Virus record (IMG/VR): IMGVR_UViG_3300030101_001806
Span: 1-53,676 of that record
DNA from: a virus
Reading direction: 5' to 3' (one strand)
DNA length: 53,676 nucleotides
The notes under the pieces are model-generated. The model worked only from the letters and a program-made list of their open reading frames with translations. It ran no database searches and was not told the origin of the DNA. Made by a program: the position numbers and the translations under genes. Of the stretch, positions 6,711-14,085 are shown piece by piece. Positions within the stretch are counted from its first letter, which is position 1. Each line of letters begins with the position of its first letter.

Positions 6711-8167
6711 GACAGGTTGAAATAATATATGGACCACCAGGAACTGGTAAGACAACAGCACTCTTAAATATAGTTGAGACTGCTTTGGGTCGTGGTGTTA
6801 AGCCAGAGAGGATTGCATATCTTGCATTCACTCGCAAAGCTGCAAATGAAGCAATAGAAAGAGCCATGGCAAAGTTTAATCTTGATGAGGACAGGTTTCC
6901 ATATTTTAGAACATTACACTCAATGGCATTCAAGCAACTAGGAATAAGGAGAGATGAAGTCATGACAGACTCTCATTTTAAAAACCTTGGCAAGTTATTG
7001 GGAGTGCAGTTCAAAGGAATATATGATGAGGATCTAGGTTTGCATCTTGGTGATGGTCTTGGAGATAAATGTGCAAGAGTGGACTCTCTGGCCAGAATAA
7101 ACATTCGTCCAATAGCAGAACAATATGCTTTTACACCTATGAATGATTTGACGTTGCATGCAGTTAAACAGTTCAGTAATGCTTTACAACATTACAAAAA
7201 AGAGAGAGGTCTATTTGATTTCACAGATATGCTTGAGAACTGTCAGTCAGCATTAGATGTGGACATATGTATATTTGATGAGGCACAAGATCTTTCCTCA
7301 CTTCAATTTAGCATGGCAATCAAACTTTCGAAACTTGCATCAGAAGTTTACATAGCAGGTGATGATGACCAAGCAATATTTAGTTGGGCAGGAGCAGACG
7401 TTAAAAAGTTCTTGAACCTTAATGGCTCAAAGAGAGTTTTGCCAATGAGTTACAGGATACCAGCAACTGTGCACAGATTAGCCAACGACATAGCATCCAG
7501 GATAAAACATAGAGTTCCCAAGCATTGGTCACCAAGAGAAGAGAAAGGCAATGTTGAATATGTTGTTGATGAGCATCAGATAAATTACAAAGGTGCAGGA
7601 ACATGGATGCTTCTTTGCAGGTCTAAATATTTATTGAACAGGTTTAAAAAAGCTGTGAGGTTGCAAGGATATGCTTATACAATCAATGGTAAAAGTTCTC
7701 TTGAGTCAGATGCAACCAAAGCGATTGAAGACTGGGAGAAGATAAGGAAAGGCAAAGAACTCTCTCAACACAGCACATCTAACCTGTCACATTTTATATA
7801 TAAGAAAATAAAAGTCAAAAGAACTACACCATCAAAGTTTGAGGATCTAGGACTGCCAGAGGGATCTGAGAACAAAGACTGGATGGAAGTGTTAAGAGGG
7901 ATACCATCAGACGAAAGAGAATATATAAGGTCATGTCTTAGGAATGGTGAGAAGTTTTCTGACAAACCAAGAATAACAATATCAACAATCCACCAAAGCA
8001 AAGGTGGAGAAGCAGACAATGTTGTATTGATAACTGACATGGGGAGATTAAGCTGGGAAGCACTTGGCACAGATGAAGAACAAAGAGTTTGGTATGTGGC
8101 GATAACAAGAACAAGAAAGAATTTATTTATTGTAAGACCAAGAGGTCTGAGGCATTTTGCGATATGA
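6707..8167 (+). CDS. Superfamily 1 (UvrD/Rep-like) DNA helicase
   Basis: ATP-driven DNA unwinding, presumably at the replication fork with the primase encoded just upstream. Visible motifs: Walker A GPPGTGKTT (9-17), motif Ia AFTRKAANEA (40-49), Walker B IFDEAQDL (189-196), motif III GDDDQAIFSWAGAD (218-231), motif IV-V region STIHQSKGGEADNVV near 415-430, and motif VI YVAITRTRKN near 468-477. At 486 residues it is shorter than UvrD, closer to phage Dda-like enzymes. The start codon is TTG at 6707, overlapping the primase stop (TTGA), with GGAGG five bases upstream, so translation is coupled. Last gene of the P2 operon. Confidence 0.93.
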   Translation: MRQVEIIYGPPGTGKTTALLNIVETALGRGVKPERIAYLAFTRKAANEAIERAMAKFNLDEDRFPYFRTLHSMAFKQLGIRRDEVMTDSHFKNLGKLLGVQFKGIYDEDLGLHLGDGLGDKCARVDSLARINIRPIAEQYAFTPMNDLTLHAVKQFSNALQHYKKERGLFDFTDMLENCQSALDVDICIFDEAQDLSSLQFSMAIKLSKLASEVYIAGDDDQAIFSWAGADVKKFLNLNGSKRVLPMSYRIPATVHRLANDIASRIKHRVPKHWSPREEKGNVEYVVDEHQINYKGAGTWMLLCRSKYLLNRFKKAVRLQGYAYTINGKSSLESDATKAIEDWEKIRKGKELSQHSTSNLSHFIYKKIKVKRTTPSKFEDLGLPEGSENKDWMEVLRGIPSDEREYIRSCLRNGEKFSDKPRITISTIHQSKGGEADNVVLITDMGRLSWEALGTDEEQRVWYVAITRTRKNLFIVRPRGLRHFAI

Positions 8168-8197
8168 ATAAGTCTTTGTTATCATTGAATAAAAAAA

Positions 8198-8221
8198 TTA
8201 TTTCTTCAGAAATAAAATTTT
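8198..8221 (+). terminator. Weak terminator-like hairpin before P3
   Basis: TTATTTC (8198-8204), loop TTCA, GAAATAA (8209-8215), then AATTTTT. The stem is AT-rich, so termination would be weak. It sits just after the helicase gene and directly in front of promoter P3, an order repeated at P4. Confidence 0.45.
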
Positions 8222-8224
8222 TAC

Positions 8225-8253
8225 TTTACTTCACGACAGAAATAAAAGATACT
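8225..8253 (+). promoter_or_regulatory. Early promoter P3
   Basis: TTTACT (8225-8230), 17 bases, GATACT (8248-8253), then TTGAGAAAGGAAA before ATG 8280. The -35 box sits in the TTTACTTTACTT extension also found at P1, P4 and P5. It would drive the long operon 8280-16895. Confidence 0.82.
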
Positions 8254-8279
8254 ATCAATATTGAGAAAGGAAATTTATT

Positions 8280-8918
8280 ATGACTATTTTTACAATCGAT
8301 CCAAAAACTTACAAAGTAAGTATGTATTCATCCAGAAAGGTTGCTCAACAATATGGCAATGGAATGATTACATTTAGCAACTCATCTGAGTTAGCATTAA
8401 ATCCTAATACGACATTGCAAGTTCTTGTAAATGTTTTTAACAATAACAGTAACACTATGACTAAAAAGTTTGCTGATAAAACAAAAGGTGCAAAGAGAGT
8501 TTTTGAAACTTTGCAAGAGAAGTTTTGTAACACTGAACCTCTTGGTCCAGTTACTGCTAAAGCATCTGTTGGTGACCAGCAAGTTTATATTCCCAAGGAA
8601 AAGAAGATCGCAGACTCCAGTGGAACAAAGCCAACGAAGTTGAGAGGGAAGTTTGCAGGCAGATATATTGTCAATCATCTTGAATCAAATCCTCGTAGAC
8701 CAAACACCAGAGGTTTTCATGCCACTGGTATTCTTGTCAATCTTGGTGTGGATCAAAATCCAATCAGTTACGAAGATTACATAGAACAACGTGGTCATCG
8801 TCAAGATCTCGCTCATGACTTGGGCAGAGGTCGTTGCAGTATTCTTGGCAAAGATAAGAATGGAAAATACTTCACTGTGTTTGGTAATACTAAAATAGCA
8901 GGGAAGTTAAACAAGTGA
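8280..8918 (+). CDS. Hypothetical protein, first gene of the P3 operon (212 residues)
   Basis: The function is not recognised. The N-terminal third ends in FADKTKGAKRVFETLQEKF (about residues 64-82), reminiscent of a short helical segment found in some DUF3489-associated bacterial and phage proteins that may contact nucleic acid. The middle is basic and lysine-rich. The C-terminal part (about 120-212) is glycine- and arginine-rich with a possible small beta fold. The start is well supported by the leader GAGAAAGGA. The stop overlaps the next start (GTGA). The basic composition suggests DNA or RNA binding, but this is inference. Confidence 0.75.
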   Translation: MTIFTIDPKTYKVSMYSSRKVAQQYGNGMITFSNSSELALNPNTTLQVLVNVFNNNSNTMTKKFADKTKGAKRVFETLQEKFCNTEPLGPVTAKASVGDQQVYIPKEKKIADSSGTKPTKLRGKFAGRYIVNHLESNPRRPNTRGFHATGILVNLGVDQNPISYEDYIEQRGHRQDLAHDLGRGRCSILGKDKNGKYFTVFGNTKIAGKLNK

Positions 8919-9160
8919 GGAAGTTTTTATTATTCTCAGTGATGGTCGTTATGGGAGCATGTAGTTCCCAACGATCTGATGTTAAACTTGTCAAGGAAAA
9001 AGAGATGTTTCAGTTGACTCGTCAAGAAGTTATTAATGGGCATCAAGAGTGCAAGGCAGCAGGACTAAGACCAATAACAGTCTACACAAGAATATTTGTT
9101 GATGGCAGACCTGTGCCAGTTGCGATTGATGTTACATGTGGAATAAAAGGAATGGACTAA
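8915..9160 (+). CDS. Small predicted lipoprotein
   Basis: An 81-residue protein with a clear lipoprotein signal: two basic residues, a hydrophobic core, and the lipobox MGAC with Cys16, followed by SSQ. The mature part is small and soluble, with two further Cys (near 50 and 76). It should be anchored in the envelope, facing the periplasm. The start is GTG at 8915, overlapping the previous stop. In an early operon this suggests a role in blocking superinfection or altering the envelope rather than lysis, but there is no direct evidence. Confidence 0.75.
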   Translation: MRKFLLFSVMVVMGACSSQRSDVKLVKEKEMFQLTRQEVINGHQECKAAGLRPITVYTRIFVDGRPVPVAIDVTCGIKGMD

Positions 9161-9390
9161 TGGATATAAAATTAGCACACATGTTAATAAATAACTTGAC
9201 ATCAATCCCTGATGGTCACGACGATCTTCACTTTTATTTAAAAACTTTAAAAGGAGAGGTTCCAGAAGATCACAAGCCATCAAAGATTGAATGTCTTGAG
9301 CATCTTGAATTAAAAGTCAATGAGCAAATAAGACAATGGGAGTCCATAAGAACTCGAATAAAAAATTATCACAGTGGGATAAATAAATGA
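9160..9390 (+). CDS. Small hypothetical protein (76 residues)
   Basis: Not recognised. The start is ATG 9160, overlapping the upstream stop (TAATG); an in-frame Met at 9136 lies inside the lipoprotein gene. The product is mainly helical and charged, with no membrane segment or motif. Its stop overlaps the start of the FAD oxidoreductase, so it sits within a tightly coupled chain. Confidence 0.65.
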   Translation: MDIKLAHMLINNLTSIPDGHDDLHFYLKTLKGEVPEDHKPSKIECLEHLELKVNEQIRQWESIRTRIKNYHSGINK

Positions 9391-10313
9391 TAATTTGGGG
9401 AGCAGGACTCGCAGGTCTTCTAGCTGCAAATATGTTTAGGAAGTGGTCACCTGTAGTATATGAAAAGCAGGATTCACTTCCTAATAATCACAACGCATTA
9501 TTAAGATTTAGAACAAATCAAGTTGGCACTGCTTGTGCCATACCTTTTAAGAAAGTAAAGGTAACAAAAGCAATCAAATATGATAAGCAAATAATAACAG
9601 AACCAAATTTATTTTTTAGCAATATGTATTCTCAAAAGGTTACAGACTCTGTCCTCAGCAGATCCATAGATAATTTGGACCCAGTTGAAAGATATATATC
9701 CCCACAGAATTTAATAGAACAAATGTCTATTGGCATTGATATAGATTATAATGTTGAAGCAAACACAGAGTCATTATTTTATAGAAAAGAAAAAAGTTAT
9801 CCTGTAATATCTACATTGCCAATGCCACTAGCGATGAAGATGATTGATTGGGAGAACTTTCCTAATTTTAGAACTAACACAATCTGGTCACAAAGTTGTG
9901 AGATTGGAGATCCAGAAGTTAATATAAATCAAACTATTTATTATCCAGATCCATTGGTGCCTCAATATAGGATATCTATAGTTGGCAACATAGTAATAGC
10001 AGAATACAGATCTCAACCACCAAACACAGGTCAGATGATCCATGAGGCACTGTATGATGATTTTGGATTTAGAGTCAAAAGACTAATCAATCTGTCAACC
10101 AAAGAACAGAAGTATGGAAAGATTATGCCTATTGACGACAAGATAAGAAAAGACTTTATTTATACACTCACTGAGAAGTATAATATATATTCTGTCGGAA
10201 GATTTGCAACTTGGCGACAGTTGTTGTTAGATGATGTTGTTAATGATATCAGTGTTATTGAAAGATTAATTAATGGCAACTCTAATTATAATTTTAGAAA
10301 GGAAATGATATGA
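9387..10313 (+). CDS. FAD-dependent oxidoreductase-like protein
   Basis: The N-terminal IIWGAGLAGLLAAN has the GxGxxG dinucleotide-binding fingerprint (Gly5, Gly7, Gly10) followed by an acidic end of the second strand (VVYEKQ), the FAD-binding Rossmann pattern. The C-terminal segment SVGRFATWRQLLLDDVVND (about 270-288) fits the second FAD-contact motif of such enzymes. A HNALLRFRTNQVGTACAIPF segment near residues 35-54 is typical of a phage-encoded branch. The substrate is unknown. It overlaps the thyX gene by 4 bases. Because ThyX is itself a flavoenzyme, supply or reduction of flavin, or joint pyrimidine chemistry, is a reasonable inference. Confidence 0.8.
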   Translation: MIIWGAGLAGLLAANMFRKWSPVVYEKQDSLPNNHNALLRFRTNQVGTACAIPFKKVKVTKAIKYDKQIITEPNLFFSNMYSQKVTDSVLSRSIDNLDPVERYISPQNLIEQMSIGIDIDYNVEANTESLFYRKEKSYPVISTLPMPLAMKMIDWENFPNFRTNTIWSQSCEIGDPEVNINQTIYYPDPLVPQYRISIVGNIVIAEYRSQPPNTGQMIHEALYDDFGFRVKRLINLSTKEQKYGKIMPIDDKIRKDFIYTLTEKYNIYSVGRFATWRQLLLDDVVNDISVIERLINGNSNYNFRKEMI

Positions 10314-10969
10314 AAGTAAAATTAATTAATGCGACTAGTGATGCAGTAGATTTATTGCTGTTCACTAAGAACACCAGACTCATGAATGATGAAGGTGCTT
10401 ATGATAAAATAAAGGCATGGCCACAAGAGCAAAAAGATGAGCATCTTGATTACATGCTCAACACCATTAAATCTTCTTGGGAATTTATTGATTACACATT
10501 TGATATTAGAGATGTGTCAAGAGGATTCACTCATCAGTTTGTTAGAACCAGACAAGGATCTTATGCTCAACAATCTCAGAGAACTGTAGACATGACAGGT
10601 TTTGAATATTACACTCCAGAAAGAATTATTGCAGATGGCATGGCAAAAGAGATCTATGATGGCACAATGGAAATAATCAACCAAAGATATCAACAGTTGA
10701 TAACAGCAGGTGTTCCTGCAGAAGATGCCAGAGGAATATTGCCAACTAATATTTATACAAATATAGTTGCAAAATTTAATCTTAGAACTTTACATGAGAT
10801 GGCAAAGAGTAGATTGAGTCCAAGAGCACAAGGTGAATATCGTGAAGTGTTTACAATGATGGTTGCTGAAGTTGTAAAAGAACATCCATGGGCAAAACCA
10901 TTCTTAACACCTAAAGAGTGGGCAGCACCATCAATGGCCAGATCTCTCAATCCAGAGGTAAAGTCATGA
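10310..10969 (+). CDS. thyX: Flavin-dependent thymidylate synthase, divergent signature
   Basis: ThyX methylates dUMP to dTMP using methylene-tetrahydrofolate, FAD and NADPH. The family signature RHRxxSxNxxSxR appears here as RTRQGSYAQQSQR (residues 79-91), so the central His is Thr80 and the Asn is Ala86, while both outer Arg and the two Ser are kept. The length of 219 residues is normal. It follows the FAD oxidoreductase with a 4-base overlap and has AGAAAGGAAA before its ATG; its stop overlaps the next start. The altered signature may mean a changed reaction or only lineage drift. The fold assignment is fairly sure. Confidence 0.85.
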   Translation: MKVKLINATSDAVDLLLFTKNTRLMNDEGAYDKIKAWPQEQKDEHLDYMLNTIKSSWEFIDYTFDIRDVSRGFTHQFVRTRQGSYAQQSQRTVDMTGFEYYTPERIIADGMAKEIYDGTMEIINQRYQQLITAGVPAEDARGILPTNIYTNIVAKFNLRTLHEMAKSRLSPRAQGEYREVFTMMVAEVVKEHPWAKPFLTPKEWAAPSMARSLNPEVKS

Positions 10970-11484
10970 ACATATTTTATTTAGATAGAGATCCAGGAAC
11001 TGCTGCAGCAATGCATTGTGATAAGCATGTTGTTAAAATGATATTAGAAACAGCACAAATGCTTTCCACTGCTCACAGAGTTTTAGATGGTGATGAGCCA
11101 GCAGATGAAGTTGGTCTGTATAAAAGAGCATTTGAAAATCATCCATGTTCTATATGGTTGAGGGATTGTGTGACTAATTATATGTGGGGATATAATCTTT
11201 TCACTTCACTATTAAAAGAGTACACAAGAAGATATAAAAAATTTCATGCCTCAAATAGATTATCAAATCTTTTAAGTTATGAACCAGATAACATTGCTAA
11301 GTTTAAATGGCAATGTAATATGGATGCACCAATGTCTTGGTTGGGAGTTACAGAACCACCACAATGCATGCCAGATAAATATAAATGCGAAGATCCTGTT
11401 CAAGCATACAGGAATTATTATCTTGGTGAAAAAATGTATATGGCTGTCTGGACAGAAAGAGAGGTGCCACAATGGATACAATAG
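10966..11484 (+). CDS. Conserved phage protein, unknown function (172 residues)
   Basis: A widespread phage protein whose function I do not know. It is recognised by MNIFYLDRDPGTAAAMHCD at the N-terminus, HVVKMILETAQMLSTAHR near 21-38, and the C-terminal YRNYYLGEK and REVPQW segments. Several His, Cys and Trp residues are conserved-looking (HCDKHVVK, NHPCSIWLRD). The start ATG 10966 overlaps the thyX stop (ATGA); a Met at 10918 lies inside thyX and is rejected. Placement among nucleotide-metabolism genes suggests a DNA or nucleotide role. Confidence 0.8.
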   Translation: MNIFYLDRDPGTAAAMHCDKHVVKMILETAQMLSTAHRVLDGDEPADEVGLYKRAFENHPCSIWLRDCVTNYMWGYNLFTSLLKEYTRRYKKFHASNRLSNLLSYEPDNIAKFKWQCNMDAPMSWLGVTEPPQCMPDKYKCEDPVQAYRNYYLGEKMYMAVWTEREVPQWIQ

Positions 11485-11936
11485 AAACAGATAATAATCT
11501 CTTTAGAAAGAAGATAATCATAACAGATCTAGATGGCACAATATCAGATTGCACTCATAGGTTAAAGCATTATAAAAAGAATAATTATTTTAAATTTAAT
11601 GAACTTGGTTCTGAAGATTTACCTATAACACCAATCGTCAATATTTTAAGGAACTGTAAAAGTCAAGACAATGATGTTGTTGTTATCACTGCTCGTGATG
11701 AATACCACAGACCAGCAACTCTTGACTGGCTGAAAAGATATGACATTCCTTGTGACAATTTATTGATGAGACCATCTGATGATAACAGGTATGATGATGA
11801 AGTCAAACTAGATCTCTTTGAAAGAAATTATGAAAAGGAAGATGTTTGGTTTGTTCTTGAAGATAGACAGATGGTAGTCAATATGTGGCGAAGTTTAGGT
11901 CTCACTTGTTTACAACCAGCTCCAGGAGATTTTTAA
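11472..11936 (+). CDS. HAD-family phosphatase, polynucleotide kinase 3'-phosphatase-like
   Basis: The N-terminal IIITDLDGTISD (Asp19 and Asp21) is HAD motif I. VVITARDE near residues 71-78 is motif II. VLEDRQMVVNMWR near 125-137 holds the acidic motif IV. The C-terminal LQPAPGDF is the usual ending of phage proteins related to the phosphatase half of T4 PseT. There is no kinase P-loop, so only the phosphatase part is present. It may remove 3' phosphates from DNA or RNA ends or act on nucleotides. The start overlaps the previous gene by 13 bases. Confidence 0.85.
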   Translation: MDTIETDNNLFRKKIIITDLDGTISDCTHRLKHYKKNNYFKFNELGSEDLPITPIVNILRNCKSQDNDVVVITARDEYHRPATLDWLKRYDIPCDNLLMRPSDDNRYDDEVKLDLFERNYEKEDVWFVLEDRQMVVNMWRSLGLTCLQPAPGDF

Positions 11937-12118
11937 TGGGAATAAGAATAATAAATAATGACATTGAAATAGATGGCGAAAAGGTTGCTCGCATATTTGA
12001 TGTTCGACCAACTTTAAAAGATCGACTAATTCAAATTATCGAAAATGCAGATGACCATGAAGAAGAGATCCAAAAAGCATATGAGAGAGGAAAGGAGGAT
12101 GCCCAATACGATGAATAA
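11936..12118 (+). CDS. Small hypothetical protein (60 residues)
   Basis: Not recognised. ATG 11936 overlaps the upstream stop (TAATG). The protein has a short beta-hairpin-like start (IRIINNDIEIDGEKVARI) and an acidic helical tail ending in AQYDE. Tight coupling on both sides supports it as a real gene. Confidence 0.6.
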   Translation: MGIRIINNDIEIDGEKVARIFDVRPTLKDRLIQIIENADDHEEEIQKAYERGKEDAQYDE

Positions 12119-12410
12119 AAGTCCAGCGAAAATTTTAGAGGAGATGGCTGACACTTTCCGTGAGAGAAACAAGGTCTATGGAGATAACTGGAAAGTTGTT
12201 GGAGAAGTCATGACGTCATTATTTCCGAATGGTGTTGTTCTTAAAACTGAAGAAGATTATAATATATGGCATCTGTTTGAACTTCTTGTTGTTAAGATAA
12301 CAAGGTTTGCTAACAGTGAATTGAAGCATCAAGACTCAATTCATGACACTGCAGTTTATGCAGCAATGATTGAGGGAATGATTACTAAGTTAAAGAAAGG
12401 AAAAAATTAA
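12111..12410 (+). CDS. DUF6378-like phage protein
   Basis: The 99-residue product has the pattern ILEEMADTFRERNKVYGDNW near the start, FELLVVKITRFAN in the middle and DSIHDTAVYAAMIEGMI at the end. I know this as a helical phage family (DUF6378) with a Glu/His/Asp layout like all-alpha nucleotide pyrophosphohydrolases. A nucleotide-cleaning role is possible but not shown. The start is ambiguous: AGGAGG at 12093-12098 touches ATG 12099 and lies 12 bases before ATG 12111; the latter is chosen. The stop overlaps the SDR start. Confidence 0.75.
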   Translation: MNKSPAKILEEMADTFRERNKVYGDNWKVVGEVMTSLFPNGVVLKTEEDYNIWHLFELLVVKITRFANSELKHQDSIHDTAVYAAMIEGMITKLKKGKN

Positions 12411-13084
12411 TGAGTAATATTTTAATAACTGGCACTGGCAAAGGTCTTGGCAAAGCCATGAAAGAAGAATTAGAAAAACAAGGTCATTCAATTATAGATT
12501 ATAATTTAGAAGATGGGAATGATGTAAGAACAACCAAAGATTTAATAATGTGGGAAAACATCGATGTGTTAATAAATAATGCTGGTGTTAATCTTATAGA
12601 TTGGTTGGAGAACTTTGAAGAAGATATGTGGGACAAAGTTATGGATACAAATGCCAAAGGTATTTATATGATGACCAAAGCATGTCTGCCAAGTCTAATT
12701 AGGAGAAAAGGAACGATCCTAAATATAGTCAGCAATGCAGCCCACATGCCAATGACTTGTTCTCTTGCTTACAATGCATCCAAAGGTGCAGCCCATATAA
12801 TGACTTTGCAGTTGGCTCGTGAATTAACAAAAAAGCATGGCATAACAGTTTTTGGAATAGCACCAAACAAATTAAAAGGAACTGGAATGAGTGATGCAAT
12901 AGATGACCAAGTTGTAAAAACTCGTGGCTGGACAAAAGAATATGCTCAACAATATCAAATCAATGGATTATTGACAGGTGAAGAAACACCACCACAAAGG
13001 TTAGCAGAGTTTGTTGCATTTCTACTTCAATCAAAAGAACACCACAAATATTTAACTGGTTGTATTTTACCATATGGAGCATAA
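12410..13084 (+). CDS. Short-chain dehydrogenase/reductase
   Basis: An NAD(P)-dependent oxidoreductase of the SDR family. It shows the cofactor motif TGTGKGLG (7-14), NNAG (56-59), a Ser at 108 and the catalytic YNASK (Tyr121, Lys125), so the active site looks intact. The length of 224 residues is typical. It starts at ATG 12410, overlapping the upstream stop, with AAAGGAAAAA before it. SDR genes are uncommon in phage genomes and the substrate cannot be read from sequence; with the flavin genes upstream it may serve cofactor or precursor metabolism during infection. Confidence 0.88.
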   Translation: MSNILITGTGKGLGKAMKEELEKQGHSIIDYNLEDGNDVRTTKDLIMWENIDVLINNAGVNLIDWLENFEEDMWDKVMDTNAKGIYMMTKACLPSLIRRKGTILNIVSNAAHMPMTCSLAYNASKGAAHIMTLQLARELTKKHGITVFGIAPNKLKGTGMSDAIDDQVVKTRGWTKEYAQQYQINGLLTGEETPPQRLAEFVAFLLQSKEHHKYLTGCILPYGA

Positions 13085-13085
13085 T

Positions 13086-13565
13086 ATGAAATTTAAAATA
13101 GAACAGATAGCGATCCGTCCAAAACATCCTATTCGTGCAAAACAATTACTTTCTGAGATAGGTGCAGTAGATTGGTCAGAAGACCATGTTGTTGCCACTG
13201 GTAAAGTTTTTGGTCATGAGGGAACTAATGAAGCAGACTTGTCTTTTAACTATGAAATATTTGATGGCAAAGAGTTTGAGATTTTAAATTATACCAAAGG
13301 AAGAAATTGGATTGATTCAACGCATCCTGAGGGAAATGTAGTCAGCCATCTTGGCATGCATTGTTCAGCAGAAGAACTTGAAAAATGGAAAGAATTTTTT
13401 CACCAGAGAGCAATTAAAATTTCTCAAGAGGTTTTTACAGACTCACACACTAATCCTGTCATAGCAGGAAAAAGGTCATATAATTATGTTATCTTTGACA
13501 CAAGATCAATACTTGGTGTGGATCTTAAATTTATTGTTAGGATTAATAAAGATGATAGTCTTTGA
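13086..13565 (+). CDS. Glyoxalase/VOC-like protein
   Basis: The 159-residue product looks like a vicinal-oxygen-chelate fold protein: IEQIAIRPKHPIRAKQLL at the start gives the first beta-alpha unit, FEILNYTKG ends the first module, and VVSHLGMHCSAEELEKWKEF opens the second with a His that could be a metal ligand. Phages carry relatives of it, without known substrate. The start ATG 13086 follows the SDR stop by one base; the gene overlaps the exonuclease start by 14 bases. It might act on the product of the SDR, but that is only suggested by order. Confidence 0.65.
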   Translation: MKFKIEQIAIRPKHPIRAKQLLSEIGAVDWSEDHVVATGKVFGHEGTNEADLSFNYEIFDGKEFEILNYTKGRNWIDSTHPEGNVVSHLGMHCSAEELEKWKEFFHQRAIKISQEVFTDSHTNPVIAGKRSYNYVIFDTRSILGVDLKFIVRINKDDSL

Positions 13566-14085
13566 TTTAGAAACAACAGGTCTTCCAAAAGCAGAAGGAT
13601 CTGATTTAGATATTCAGCCAAGAATTATAGAGTTTGGTGCTATAAAGATTGATGATGATTTTAATGAAATTGGAAGACTGCAGTTTTTGTGCAGTCCTGG
13701 ATTTGCTTTGGATCCATATATAATTAAGCTGACTAAAATTACAGATGACATGCTTGAAGACAAAAAACCTTTTTTAGGATATTACAAAGAACTCTGTGAC
13801 TTTTTTTTAGGAGAAAAATTTCTTTGTGCTCACAATCTTGCTTTTGACAGAAAGATATTAAGGTTTGAACTTGAAAGAGCAGATAAGACTTGTAAATTCC
13901 CATGGCCACCAGAACATTACTGTACCATTGAGATAGGTCAGTCAGTCTGGGGAAAGATGAGAAAGCTAACAGAACTTTATAAAGAAGTAACTGGTAAAGA
14001 CCATGTTGGTGCTCACAGATCTTTAGATGATGTTGAAGCAACGATAGAAATTTTGAAGTGGTATAAAAAAGAAGGTCACATATGA
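13552..14085 (+). CDS. DnaQ-like 3'-5' exonuclease (proofreading type)
   Basis: A DEDDh exonuclease. Motif I is MIVFDLETTG (Asp5, Glu7), motif II is CAHNLAFDRKIL near residues 98-109 and motif III is AHRSLDDVEAT near 158-168 with the catalytic His and Asp. At 177 residues it matches a bare exonuclease domain. The polymerase gene follows with a 4-base overlap, so it very likely acts as the proofreading (epsilon-like) partner. The start is ATG 13552, inside the end of the preceding gene; an upstream in-frame Met at 13486 is rejected because it would overlap more and hide motif I. Confidence 0.9.
   Translation: MIVFDLETTGLPKAEGSDLDIQPRIIEFGAIKIDDDFNEIGRLQFLCSPGFALDPYIIKLTKITDDMLEDKKPFLGYYKELCDFFLGEKFLCAHNLAFDRKILRFELERADKTCKFPWPPEHYCTIEIGQSVWGKMRKLTELYKEVTGKDHVGAHRSLDDVEATIEILKWYKKEGHI

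Noticed and set aside
8089-8283. Plus-strand frame of 64 residues after the helicase
   Set aside because: It overlaps the helicase end, the P3 promoter and the next start, and lacks a ribosome site.
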